A DNA stretch of 64,000 nucleotides from Chryseobacterium wanjuense (GCF_900111495.1 NZ_FOIU01000003.1:62001-126000); one strand, 5' to 3'; counted from the first letter of the stretch, positions 17,701-26,147 are shown. Notes: generated by a model from the sequence alone, not told the origin. Translations and numbers: made by a program.

Positions 17701-19050
17701 GTTCATCATTTTTCCTGCAGAATCTATGACAATTGTATCCATTTCCTGTTTTGAAACCGAAAGGGCTTTGCGGAATTTTGAATTATGGGTAAACTGATGC
17801 ATGACCGATTCTACAATAATAACAGCCCCGTCTATAATCAGCCCGAAATCCAGTGCGCCAAGACTCATTAAATTCCCACTTACCCCGAAGAGATTCATCA
17901 TACAAATTGCAAAAAGCATCGCCAGAGGAATAACTGAAGCTACCAATAGCCCTGCACGGAAATTTCCTAAAAACAAAACCAGCACAAAGACAACAATCAA
18001 CGCACCTTCCATCAGATTTTTCTCAACAGTTCCGATGGCGTTGTTTACCATCTTGGTTCTGTCTAAGAATGGCTCAATTACAACACCTTCCGGCAAGGTT
18101 TTCTGGATTTGCAGAATCTTAGCTTTTACATTTTTAATGACCTCACTGCTGTTTTCACCTTTGAGCATCATCACAACCGCACCGGAAACTTCGCCATTAT
18201 CATTATAGGTCATTGCACCGAATCTTGTCGCATAACCATAGCGAACATCTGCAATATCTCTTATAAACAAAGGAACATCATTGTTTTTGGTGACGATTGA
18301 AATATTTTTAATATCATCCAGATTTCCGACCAATCCTTCGCTTCGTATGTATAAAACGGTAGGTCCTTTTTCAATATAAGAACCACCCGTATTCTGATTG
18401 TTGGTTTTCAGTGCATCGAAAACATCCGTAATGGTAACTCCGTACGCATTCAGTTTATCAGGATTTACTGAAATTTCATATTGTTTTAGCTTTCCGCCAA
18501 AACTGCTGACTTCCGCAACACCTTTTACCCCAAGCAATTGTCTTCTGACAATCCAATCCTGAAGCGTTCTGAGTTCTGTAATATCATATTTACTTTCATA
18601 TCCTTTTTTAGGACGGACTACATATTGATAAATTTCCCCCAAACCTGTTGAAATAGGTCCCAGCGTGGGGGTTCCTATATCCGGAGGAATCTGATTCTGC
18701 ACCTGCTGCAGTCTTTCTGCGACCTGTTGTCTCGCCCAGTAAATATCTATATCATCATCAAAAACGATGGTAACCAGCGAAAGCCCAAACCTTGAAAAAC
18801 TCCTAATCTCTTTCAAGCCCGAAATATTACTGTTGGCCTGTTCTATGGGAAAAGTAACTAATCGTTCGATATCGGTAGCTCCGAATGACGGCGCTGTGGT
18901 TATCACCTGAACCTGATTATTGGTAATATCAGGGACTGCATCTATCGGTAATTTCGTCACCTGATAAGCTCCAACGCCTATCAATCCGAATACCAATAAT
19001 GCTATAATGAGCTTATTCTTTACAGAAAACTCAATGATTTTTGTAAGCAT
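14701..19050 (-). CDS. CzcA/CusA-family heavy-metal RND pump fused to TolC-like outer-membrane protein
   Basis: 1449 residues. Residues 1-1039 are a complete CzcA/CusA pump: MLTKIIEFSVKNKLIIALLV start, TM4 motif DFGLIIDGAVIIVE, periplasmic MRFNELMTGARQDV, and the last helix near LLIATLLTLFVLPLLYVTIE. Residue 1040 is Met and begins MKKIRKNTVTPILIIFFVLT, a former signal peptide, followed by a TolC/OEP domain (VTLNEAVAIALKNNRGLKNE; PGLQLAYNLNSF). The DFG-DGAV motif is the type linked to divalent Zn/Co/Cd export rather than Cu/Ag; that is inference. Such fusions occur in other Bacteroidetes. Membership of the metal-efflux operon is certain. Confidence 0.93.
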   Translation of the reverse strand: MLTKIIEFSVKNKLIIALLVFGLIGVGAYQVTKLPIDAVPDITNNQVQVITTAPSFGATDIERLVTFPIEQANSNISGLKEIRSFSRFGLSLVTIVFDDDIDIYWARQQVAERLQQVQNQIPPDIGTPTLGPISTGLGEIYQYVVRPKKGYESKYDITELRTLQDWIVRRQLLGVKGVAEVSSFGGKLKQYEISVNPDKLNAYGVTITDVFDALKTNNQNTGGSYIEKGPTVLYIRSEGLVGNLDDIKNISIVTKNNDVPLFIRDIADVRYGYATRFGAMTYNDNGEVSGAVVMMLKGENSSEVIKNVKAKILQIQKTLPEGVVIEPFLDRTKMVNNAIGTVEKNLMEGALIVVFVLVLFLGNFRAGLLVASVIPLAMLFAICMMNLFGVSGNLMSLGALDFGLIIDGAVIIVESVMHQFTHNSKFRKALSVSKQEMDTIVIDSAGKMMNSAVFGQIIILIVYLPILTLQGIEGKMFKPMAQTVAFALLGAFLLSLTYIPMMSSIILNKKISHKMNFSDRLMAKAEIIYRKALLKVLRIPKIIFSIVIVLFTFSVVVLSRMGGEFIPSLEEGDFAVDTRVLPGSNLKTTTESTQKAAHILKTRFPEVQKVVTKIGSGEVPTDPMPMDASDMMVILKDKSEWISAKTFPELSGKMGKALEDVPGVTFGFQYPVQMRFNELMTGARQDVVLKIFGENLETLVKNANQLGKIVNTVKGTQNLYIEPISGLPQVIIQYNRPVIAQYHLSIGDINRVINTAFAGQSTGLVFEGEKRFDMVVRLNSNDRKNLDDVRNLLVPTPSGNQIPLSQLANVEIKDGPNQIQRENGQRRIVVGFNIKNRDVQGIVEELQAKVDRQLKLPPGYYITYGGSFENLKNAKNRLMIAVPIALVLIFVLLFLAFNSVKESLLIYTAIPLSIIGGVFLLAARGMPFSISAGVGFIALFGVAVLNGIVLISEFNRLYKGGIKNIVRIVVDGGEARLRPVLMTAFVASLGFIPMALSNGAGAEVQRPLATVVIGGLLIATLLTLFVLPLLYVTIEKGFKMKKIRKNTVTPILIIFFVLTGSVMKSQTKVTLNEAVAIALKNNRGLKNEKLKSEYAKALIKTSSDIPQTGISADYGQINSAYRDIKFGVSQSIAFPTVYKRQKNLYTEEWKKSELTISLKEYQLKKGVTLTFYNILYWQEKEKILNESLDFYSQFLEKATLRLKSGESNILEKTTAANQKSAIEIQIKQVRQELRTLQLQLQWLLNSETEFIPDGEHIFALSNLQNDVSDNPSLKILEQQKNIAAQQTALEKSKLLPGLQLAYNLNSFRGMGADDRVYNASPQFHSVQVGVSVPLFSGSHKARIEASKIVESVNENDFQNAEFTLKKQYKKLSEIQQKNMEIVSQYEKYELKNADTILETAQKQFINGDINYLEFVMLANQAISIKNNYTDAVWNLNESIIELEYITLNQ

Positions 19051-19191
19051 ATAATTATTGATTAATCTTAATTATTGTGATAAATTTTGGGCATTCTGAA
19101 ACATCGGATAAAGGGTATCTGCATTATTTGCAAATACTTTTATGATAAATACAGAATACCTCCCAATCAAAGAATGATTGAGAAAAATGGA

Positions 19192-19578
19192 TTAAGATTG
19201 ATAAAATTTCGGGGGCTCCCAGATGGAATTTAAAATTTCTTTGTTGTAAAGTATACTTTTGTAAAAAGTTTTCTTTATTCCGGGAGCATTATATATTTTG
19301 TCTGTAAAATGAAAATCTACAGAAGGATTAATTATGAAAACAACGGAAAGGAGATTTGCATGTGAAACAAATGGCAATTTTTGATCTGTCTGATAATCTG
19401 CATCTTTTACGGGATGATCATAATGCATTTTCAGAAAATCTATAAGGGTGATATTTTTATTTTGTCCCTTATGTTGTAGAAAATGCTCTATAAGAACAGG
19501 AATTTTCAGCAACTGGTAAAGTTCAGTTGTTGAAACCAAATAGAAGGAAAGTAATACTATGGAAATAAGCCTTCTCAC
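19192..19578 (-). CDS. Small conserved protein heading the metal-efflux operon
   Basis: 128 residues, starting at GTG 19578 (MRRLISIVLLSFYLVSTTEL), a signal-like N-terminus that leads into YQLLKIPVLIEHFLQHKGQN and FLKMHYDHPVKDADYQTDQK. It has several His and Asp residues and ends EPPKFYQS. Small proteins of this pattern precede Cus/Czc-type pumps in many Bacteroidetes, so a periplasmic role in metal handling is plausible but undemonstrated. It lies 141 bases upstream of the pump gene. No ATG fits the signal peptide, which supports the GTG start. Confidence 0.7.
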   Translation of the reverse strand: MRRLISIVLLSFYLVSTTELYQLLKIPVLIEHFLQHKGQNKNITLIDFLKMHYDHPVKDADYQTDQKLPFVSHANLLSVVFIINPSVDFHFTDKIYNAPGIKKTFYKSILYNKEILNSIWEPPKFYQS

Positions 19579-19867
19579 AATACAAAATTAGATTTTTTTC
19601 TTTTTAGAACGATTATAAAATAATACAATTTTTAATAATGAAAAATTGGTTAAGAGCTATTATCATCAATCACTTATATCTTCTGATCTGCTATTTCTAA
19701 ATATTTAATTTTTTTTGTAAAAGATTCATTAACAGAAAAAATCATTACTGTACAAAATGTTTCCATCAGCATTTATAATATGTCCCCTCTCCTGTGATTC
19801 ACAAAGCGTTTTGTAATATCATCGATAATTTTTTATTTACTTACCGTTCTTTACCACAATTTCTCAA

Positions 19868-21673
19868 TTAGGCACCTGTAGGGATTTTTATATTGGATAT
19901 TATTGATCTATAATTATGCAATTGATGCTTAATCATTTTAAGATCTTTTTTAAACATTTCAGAATCTTGGAATAGATTATTGTAATAAGCGATCCCGGCC
20001 AAAAGGTTTTCTTTAAAGCCGGTCCATTTTTTAGATTGGGAATTGGTAATCTTTCCGGAAAAAGCTTCAATCTCTTTTTTAAAATAATCCACATACAGTT
20101 TCAACTCGCTGATAAACATATGAGGTCGATAGCCATCTGAAAGAATATTAACATTTCCGTAGATATGCCGAACCATTTGGGAAAGGGAAACTTCCTTGTC
20201 AAAAAAAGCAAGATTAGGACCAGGACAAATAACTACTCCCTGTTTTTCTCCTTTTATTTCCATACCATGCTCAAGATATGCTGAGTTCGACAGCCCGACA
20301 CATAAGCAGGATTTATCTATAATGCTCAATTTGTTTTTCTGAAATGTTTCTTCGGATAATTCGTTTTTTTGCTGTTCAAGTTCTTCTAGTTTAATTTTCT
20401 GATATTTTTTTGATGCAGTGCAGATTCCTTTCGGAGAGAACTCCTTACTCAATGCCAGAAGCTTTTTCGGACAAGAACTGCCAAATTTGTTGTTGGATAT
20501 TTTCAACTTTTTCAATGTTTCGTTGGATGTTCCTTTTATTGCATTGAAAGGCACTCCTAACGGAGAGATGTTGCTCAGGAAAAGATCTTCTGCTTTTGCT
20601 TTCATAAGCAGTTGTCTCGTTTCGGAATCTAGTGTGGTTGCCTCAGGAACAAGAAGAAAGGGAGAGCCCCATCCTATGCTGTCTGCTTCATAATGGGAGA
20701 GTAAAAATTCATGTTCGTCTGATGTTCCGACTCCTCCCTGAACAGTAATTTTCATTGGTAATGGCTTGGAAACTAAATATTTACCTTTATACTCTAAGGC
20801 TGTGATCATTAAAGAATGTGCGGATTGGATCAATTCTTCTTTTCTTTGCTTAAACTCTTCCATAATTGGTCCCAATAACATACCTTCCGTTGCAAAGGCA
20901 TGCCCTCCACAATTTAATCCTGATTCCACCCTGTATTCCGAAACCCACAGCCCTTTTTTTGCTAAGAAATTTCCTTGGATCATTGCAGAACGGAAATCAC
21001 TCACCTTTAGAATAATTTTCTTTCTCAAACCTCCGTCTAAATCTGGAAAAAAATCATCAAATTCTTCTAAATAGGAGTAAAGGCGCGGATTCATTCCAGC
21101 GGAAAGAACTACTGATGAACTAAGCTTACTTTGAGCAAACCCTCTTAGAGAACTGTGTGCATCATTGTAATATGCAGGAAGCTGTTTATTATTTTTAAAA
21201 TTGTCCTTATCTACTTTTGTCATAATATTAACATCAATATTTCCGGGAATAAGATGAGTATCTACAAAATTCTTAATAGCTAAAGCGTCATGCTCTTTTT
21301 GTCTGTCGAACCTAAGAAGAACATTTTTAATCGTTGATGCATTGGGCAGCATATTAATAAAGCCCTTCAAAGCCTCTTTATTTTTACTGATCTCCTTTTT
21401 AAATGACTCAAACTTTTCACAGACGATAGTATCAACCATGTCCAAATAAGCGCTGATCCTCCGAGCTCTATAATCTTCTTCATTGGTTGAAATGCCCCAA
21501 AAAGTAAGATTAAATTTCTTACTGTAAAGTTCCCTCATCTTTTCCACAATTTCATCATCAATGATTGAAATCACTGAAGAAATTCCGTATTGTGCCACCC
21601 GTATAGGGCTATCTATGGTATAGGCAAGTCCCATTACAGGAATATGAAAGCTATGTAATGACTTATTGTTCAT
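19868..21673 (-). CDS. Large conserved protein of unknown function, TIM-barrel/FMN-enzyme-like with cysteine-rich C-terminal half
   Basis: 601 residues from ATG, no signal peptide. The first half reads HIPVMGLAYTIDSPIRVAQY, then GISSVISIIDDEIV. The middle has GLNCGGHAFATEGMLLGPIM and VQGGVGTSDEHEFLL followed by DSIGWGSPFLLVPEAT. GG-GT-EH with a downstream G-G pattern recalls phosphate/FMN-binding loops of nitronate monooxygenase- or IMPDH-like TIM barrels. Cysteines then accumulate: SSCPKK, GICTASKK, KSCLCVG and VICPGPN, enough for an iron-sulfur cluster. I infer a cytoplasmic flavin/Fe-S oxidoreductase but cannot name it. It stands alone, flanked by gene-poor DNA. Confidence 0.6.
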   Translation of the reverse strand: MNNKSLHSFHIPVMGLAYTIDSPIRVAQYGISSVISIIDDEIVEKMRELYSKKFNLTFWGISTNEEDYRARRISAYLDMVDTIVCEKFESFKKEISKNKEALKGFINMLPNASTIKNVLLRFDRQKEHDALAIKNFVDTHLIPGNIDVNIMTKVDKDNFKNNKQLPAYYNDAHSSLRGFAQSKLSSSVVLSAGMNPRLYSYLEEFDDFFPDLDGGLRKKIILKVSDFRSAMIQGNFLAKKGLWVSEYRVESGLNCGGHAFATEGMLLGPIMEEFKQRKEELIQSAHSLMITALEYKGKYLVSKPLPMKITVQGGVGTSDEHEFLLSHYEADSIGWGSPFLLVPEATTLDSETRQLLMKAKAEDLFLSNISPLGVPFNAIKGTSNETLKKLKISNNKFGSSCPKKLLALSKEFSPKGICTASKKYQKIKLEELEQQKNELSEETFQKNKLSIIDKSCLCVGLSNSAYLEHGMEIKGEKQGVVICPGPNLAFFDKEVSLSQMVRHIYGNVNILSDGYRPHMFISELKLYVDYFKKEIEAFSGKITNSQSKKWTGFKENLLAGIAYYNNLFQDSEMFKKDLKMIKHQLHNYRSIISNIKIPTGA

Positions 21674-21974
21674 ATTTAGATTTTTTTGTATTTTATTATT
21701 ACTAAGTAATAATCACCTCATTAAATTTCCTGTAAAATTATTAATACAATACAACACCCACCATAAGAAAAAGGTATAGATTAGAACCATTCTAAATAAA
21801 ACAGCATATTTTCAATGATATAATCTATAATTCTATCTATTCTTTTAAGATTTATCTATAATTACATTAAAATTCTCAATTTAATTTGTCGGTAATACAA
21901 AAAAGTTTTTAAAGAAATGGCGATCACTGCTTCAATTACACCATTCTTTTATTACATCTCGACCCGCTTTACCT

Positions 21975-22232
21975 CTATTTCAATAATGTAAGTGTAAAAC
22001 TATTTTCAGCAAAAGTATTTCTTGTTATATTTGAAGCACATGTCCCCCAAGTTCTAACAAGCATATAATATGCTCCGGTATTAAGGTATGCTATGTTGGA
22101 AGTGTAGATAAAATCAAAGCTTCCCGGACCTGCAGCCATGTGAACATCCTGAACAGTAAATGCAGGATTAACATTAGATAAGGTACTTTGGCTCAGATTA
22201 TAGGCAATAAACTGGCTGCATCCGTTAGAACT
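21975..22232 (-). pseudogene. C-terminal remnant of a secreted surface protein
   Basis: The minus strand from 22232 to TAG at 21975-21977 encodes 85 codons with no start: GCSQFIAYNLSQSTLSNVNP, then FIYTSNIAYLNTGAYYMLVR and ends NSFTLTLLK. An in-frame TAA lies immediately upstream. The beta-rich GAYYMLVR/FTLTLLK ending resembles the C-terminal heads of the intact secreted proteins at 26-33 kb. I infer the tail of a lost family member. Confidence 0.5.
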
Positions 22233-22259
22233 TTAAAATGAAAAAAACCAATAATTTTT

Positions 22260-22357
22260 TTACTGTATGTTCAGTCCAGGTTGTTCTTTTAATCTAATTC
22301 TTCCAACAATATAGGGATATGAGCAACCGCCCTGTTTTATAATGTAGAAAAAATGAT
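22260..22357 (-). pseudogene. Second, shorter remnant of a secreted protein C-terminus
   Basis: The minus strand reads FFYIIKQGGCSYPYIVGRIR, then LKEQPGLNIQ and a stop at 22260-22262, with a stop also upstream and no start. The motif and position next to the other remnant suggest a second fragment from the same kind of gene. Short, so only tentative. The rest of 21674-22404 shows nothing I can interpret. Confidence 0.3.
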
Positions 22358-22404
22358 ATTAATGATATGATACGAATCATTAAGATTTTTTCATCCAATT
22401 GATT

Positions 22405-22412
22405 TATATTTG
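22405..22412 (+). promoter_or_regulatory. -7 promoter element TATATTTG
   Basis: Exact TANNTTTG match 43 bases before the ATG of the first AraC gene; the likely promoter for the coupled AraC pair. Confidence 0.45.
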
Positions 22413-22454
22413 TGTAAAGTTTATTAAGATTGTATCACTTTAAGAAAAATCACA

Positions 22455-23450
22455 ATGCCCATAGTAAAATATGGAATAATTGAAAAATCCTTTCCTTGGC
22501 TTGTAAAAGCATTTATTTTGTCTGTTCTGTTGGATATAGCCAATATTGTTTTACAACTCAACCTGCCGGTTCCGATGCTGTATGGTATGATATTACTTTT
22601 TTCTCTTTCTGAATACAGGATAATAAAAAAAGTATATATTCTACATTTTTTCCCTTTTCTTTCCTTTTTTATTTTCTGGATTTTTTTGAAGGTTCTATCG
22701 GTAAAAGACCCTACTTTAGAGGTATGGGGACTGTTTGAAGGAGTTTTTACTGGTGTGTATATTATCTATACCATCTTCTATCTTTACCTTGCAAAGTTGT
22801 TTATCTGTAAAAAGGACAGTGAGGAACGGGCCATTATTTTCCATGTCAGAAACTTAATGATCTTTGTCTCACTCATATCGGTAGGAAAACTTTTAAAGCT
22901 GTTCAATTTTTCTATCATAAGCTTTAATCTGGCAGCGCTGAATGGTGCTGTTGATGTTTATACGATTGTTTTTGTCATTGCACATATTTTCGTTCTGAGG
23001 AAAAAAACCAACGCAGTTCCTGCCGAACAGAAAGTGTCAAAAAAAAGCACAGCTGCATTATCGCTGTCACCGGAACTCCTTGAACAGTATAAAGCAACTG
23101 TTGAAGACTTTTTTTCCTGCAGCAGAGAATATACAAAACCCAACTTTTCCATAACCTTTCTTGCAGAGCGTACAGGAATTCCCAAACATCATCTGAGTTT
23201 TTTGTTTAACCATTACCTGAAGCAGAATTTTAATGAATACCTGGCTAAATTCCGTATAGACTATGCTGTGGAAATGATGAGTAATGACTCTTATATGAAC
23301 ATGACCATCGAAAGTATCGCATTTGAATGTGGATACAGCTCTGCCACTACCTTTAATAAATGGTTCAAGTTTTTTATGCACTGTCTTCCCAATGAATTTA
23401 TCAAAGATCTCAACCACATATCAAAAGTTGAGAGCACCACACGATTATGA
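22455..23450 (+). CDS. Membrane-bound AraC-family transcriptional regulator
   Basis: 331 residues. Residues about 10-190 hold six or so hydrophobic segments (AFILSVLLDIANIVLQLNLP; FPFLSFFIFWIFLKVL; YIIYTIFYLYLAKLFI). A linker and an AraC/XylS DNA-binding domain follow at about 215-325 (ITFLAERTGIPKHHLSFLFN; MTIESIAFECGYSSATTFNK with the usual GY-S---F signature). Such fusions of a membrane sensor and HTH are found widely in Flavobacteriia with unknown ligands. Its stop overlaps the ATG of a second AraC gene by four bases. Confidence 0.88.
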   Translation: MPIVKYGIIEKSFPWLVKAFILSVLLDIANIVLQLNLPVPMLYGMILLFSLSEYRIIKKVYILHFFPFLSFFIFWIFLKVLSVKDPTLEVWGLFEGVFTGVYIIYTIFYLYLAKLFICKKDSEERAIIFHVRNLMIFVSLISVGKLLKLFNFSIISFNLAALNGAVDVYTIVFVIAHIFVLRKKTNAVPAEQKVSKKSTAALSLSPELLEQYKATVEDFFSCSREYTKPNFSITFLAERTGIPKHHLSFLFNHYLKQNFNEYLAKFRIDYAVEMMSNDSYMNMTIESIAFECGYSSATTFNKWFKFFMHCLPNEFIKDLNHISKVESTTRL

Positions 23451-24490
23451 AACTATCTTTTTATCTGCAAATTGTAATTATTATCATCTGCATCTTTTTC
23501 ATCATAAAAAGCAACAGGGATAGCAGGCCTGTGCAGCTTGATATTATTCTTTACTTTTTCTACTATGCCCTGCTTCACAATATTTATACTTCTATTGCCT
23601 ACTATATCTACTATCCTACCGAGAAGTTTTTTTTTATAGAAATAGGGGCACCTTTCGGAACTGCCTATGGGCTGCTTCTGTATTATGCCGCTTTAAAAAC
23701 CAGCGATAGGGCGAATATTAATATTAATCTGAAAATACACATTATTCCCATTATATTCTGGTTTTTGATGTTTTTTGCATTCTTTATCAGTGGGATCTAT
23801 GAGGATGTCCCGACCAGGAAACGGTACAACGGATTCCTTTATATGTATATGGTGCTGTCGTGGCTGTTTTATATTGTAAAACTTTATATCTTCCTTTACA
23901 AATCTACTGTTAATATAAAACTGAAGTCGATCCTCTCTACCATCTCCTACATATTGGGTTTTACAGCATGTGTTTTTATATCCTACCTGCTTTCTGTTAA
24001 AAAGTACAATAATGATTTTAAACGGACTCTGATATATCTTGCCTTTCTTTTCTGCATTATTGCTGCAATAAGGTTTTATCATTACAAAAAAAGCATACTT
24101 TCTGGTAAAGAACGGTCAAAAGATCAGAATCCGGAAGAAAACAGCGGCGATATATCCAATGAAGAAGAAGACCTGAAATACAAAGAACTGGTAAGAATTA
24201 TGGAATCTGAAAAAATATACCTTACTCCTAAGCTCACTGTTGCTGAAATGTCCAGAATTACCAACATCAGTCCTCCTATTTTAGCCGAAATATTAGCTCA
24301 AAGGAACCATACTTTTGTGACTTTTGTGAACTCGTACAGGATAAATCATGCTATCGAACTTCTTTCCAATACGGATCTTCCTATTGAAGATATTGCCTAC
24401 AGAAGCGGATTCAACTCCAGAAGCGCTTTTTATAAGCAGTTCATAAAAAATACCACCCGGCACCCAAGCGATTACCGGCCTGCATCATAA
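23447..24490 (+). CDS. Second membrane-bound AraC-family transcriptional regulator
   Basis: 347 residues. Six to seven membrane helices at about 1-220 (LSFYLQIVIIIICIFFII; HIIPIIFWFLMFFAFFIS; FTACVFISYLLSV), an acidic linker (NPEENSGDISNEEEDLK), then an AraC domain from about 250 (LTVAEMSRITNISPPILAEI; LPIEDIAYRSGFNSRSAFYK). Same architecture as the gene before it, with which it overlaps (ATGA at 23447-23450), but sequence identity looks low, so this is an old pair rather than a recent duplication. I infer the two may act together on the adjacent surface-protein genes; nothing in the sequence proves it. Confidence 0.87.
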   Translation: MKLSFYLQIVIIIICIFFIIKSNRDSRPVQLDIILYFFYYALLHNIYTSIAYYIYYPTEKFFFIEIGAPFGTAYGLLLYYAALKTSDRANININLKIHIIPIIFWFLMFFAFFISGIYEDVPTRKRYNGFLYMYMVLSWLFYIVKLYIFLYKSTVNIKLKSILSTISYILGFTACVFISYLLSVKKYNNDFKRTLIYLAFLFCIIAAIRFYHYKKSILSGKERSKDQNPEENSGDISNEEEDLKYKELVRIMESEKIYLTPKLTVAEMSRITNISPPILAEILAQRNHTFVTFVNSYRINHAIELLSNTDLPIEDIAYRSGFNSRSAFYKQFIKNTTRHPSDYRPAS

Positions 24491-24506
24491 TTCGGTCTAA
24501 AAATGA

Positions 24507-24839
24507 TTATGGGAACAGCTTTCTCCATCTGGCAATGGTATTTCTGCTTAGCTTAAAATGCCTGGAAACTTCGGAGTTATTCAGATGATGCTTTTTCTGA
24601 TAATTCAGAATCGTATTGATAGTTGCCTCATCATACGATTTATGCTGCTGGTTAAAGAATTCGGTATCTTTTTCGCCGTTACCAAAAATAATTTTGTTCA
24701 GTAAGATCACATCAAAAAGCAGTATTTCATCCTTCGCCAGAATTTCTCTGCAGTATTCCAGCTTATCAGGATGCTTAAGAGTAATGATATCGCAGAATAT
24801 CTTTTTATAATTGGGCTTGCTTTTTATTATGGGCTTCAT
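24507..24839 (-). CDS. Small helix-turn-helix protein, orphan transposase-like
   Basis: 110 residues with a basic start (MKPIIKSKPNYKKIFCDIIT), a middle region with LLFDVILLNKIIFG, and a C-terminal HTH: YDEATINTILNYQKKHHLNN, then SEVSRHFKLSRNTIARWRK. The HTH resembles the IS3/IS150-type transposase helper domain, but no catalytic partner or terminal inverted repeats lie nearby. Chryseobacterium genomes carry many copies of such small proteins. It is probably a DNA-binding protein of unknown role, followed upstream by a related gene in the same direction. Confidence 0.65.
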   Translation of the reverse strand: MKPIIKSKPNYKKIFCDIITLKHPDKLEYCREILAKDEILLFDVILLNKIIFGNGEKDTEFFNQQHKSYDEATINTILNYQKKHHLNNSEVSRHFKLSRNTIARWRKLFP

Positions 24840-24904
24840 CTACTTTAATATTTGAATATTTATAGGTGTCTGACTATCGAAAATGGAAATGCTGTTTTAT
24901 AAAT

Positions 24905-25351
24905 TCAAATCGTATCATCGTATTTGCTGATCCATTTATATAGTGTCGCTTTGGGAATTCCATATTCTTTAATAATTTCAGATTTAGTTTTCTCTTTATT
25001 GGCTATTCTTCCAAGTATAAACTCTATGATTTCTTTTGTATATATGTTTTTACGGAAAACGGGCAGTTTTGTATCTTTTACATTATCCGAAGCCGATGGG
25101 GCATAAAGAATTAAATGCTGGCTATATATCCTGAAAAAATCATATTCTAAAAGTTTACTCCACCGCAAAAGTATTTCACTGTTTATACCCGGCTGTGTAA
25201 ACATTTCCAATATTTTATCTTCATCTGTTTTAAGAAAATTGCATGTCCTTACCATATCTATATTCTTTTCTTCCCATCTTTCTCTGATAATATTCCCTAT
25301 ATGAATTTCTTTAAACTTAAATTTTGAATTGCCTTTGCTATTTTCAGCCAT
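24905..25351 (-). CDS. HTH protein, second member of the transposase-like pair
   Basis: 148 residues. An N-terminal HTH-like part contains IHIGNIIRERWEEKNIDMVR, then a conserved middle LLRWSKLLEYDFFRIYSQHL, ILYAPSA, and a C-terminal transposase-type HTH (KSEIIKEYGIPKATLYKWIS). It lies 65 bases upstream of the 110-residue HTH gene in the same direction, so they probably form a unit. The paired arrangement beside an accessory array suggests a regulator pair or a domesticated transposon remnant. Function unknown. Confidence 0.65.
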   Translation of the reverse strand: MAENSKGNSKFKFKEIHIGNIIRERWEEKNIDMVRTCNFLKTDEDKILEMFTQPGINSEILLRWSKLLEYDFFRIYSQHLILYAPSASDNVKDTKLPVFRKNIYTKEIIEFILGRIANKEKTKSEIIKEYGIPKATLYKWISKYDDTI

Positions 25352-25781
25352 TTTTCTAAATAATTTATTTAATTTGTGTTCTGCAGTGATAGTCTATTGG
25401 TAGGAAGTATCTTCCGGATATTTTTTACAATAATTTTAAGAATATTATTTTAATCCTCAACTTGTCCAAAAGTAAATATCTGATAGAGCGCATATAATAG
25501 TGCCGTCTTAACTCAAAATTTTCCCATTGCTGCAATTTATTAAGATTTATTTTTGGAGTAGAATAACTTTTTCAATACATCCTACTGTCGCAAAACCAAC
25601 TCCGGCAACCTATAAGGTCTGGCAGATAAAACAATAGGCTGAACATATGAGGGAATCCAGCCTAATTGTATTGAAATGAATTTTTTCCATCATTAAAGGG
25701 TATTTACCTTCATGTTTTAGAATCATATCACTTTGTTGAGATAAATTTACATTCTATTTTACACGCAAAAAAACAAATGTT

Positions 25782-25805
25782 GTATCATTTTCCCGAAAAC
25801 AGTAC
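25782..25805. promoter_or_regulatory. 24-bp inverted repeat, operator-like site A
   Basis: GTATCATTTTC, two spacer bases, then GAAAACAGTAC, an imperfect inverted repeat with 11-bp arms. It matches sites B, C and D in this window. No intact gene follows it for 435 bases. Confidence 0.5.
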
Positions 25806-26123
25806 ATATTTTATTAAAAACATTTCATTTGTTTCAATTTTCATCCGTCAAAATTACAGGGGTCTCCAAAAAACAAGTCTACTTTATGACTGATGAGAAA
25901 AAAAGAGACTATAAAAACATTACGATCTGCCATGTATAATTATTATTAGCAGGCTTTAGCATCATCGAAAAATCGGAACTTCAAAATATCTTCTGTAAAG
26001 TAAATTGTATCTACACTGAAAATTAATGCAAGGGATTTTTAAGGATGTAAAGATAATTTCCAGCCTTAATTAACATTCTTTATAAAATATTGACAATCTG
26101 CATATTAACCTCAAAAAACAACC

Positions 26124-26147
26124 GTATCATTTTCAGGAAAACGGTAC
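26124..26147. promoter_or_regulatory. 24-bp inverted repeat, operator-like site B
   Basis: GTATCATTTTC, spacer AG, then GAAAACGGTAC. It lies 92 bases upstream of the ATG of the first intact surface-protein gene at 26240, a distance suited to activation or repression of its promoter. Confidence 0.6.
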
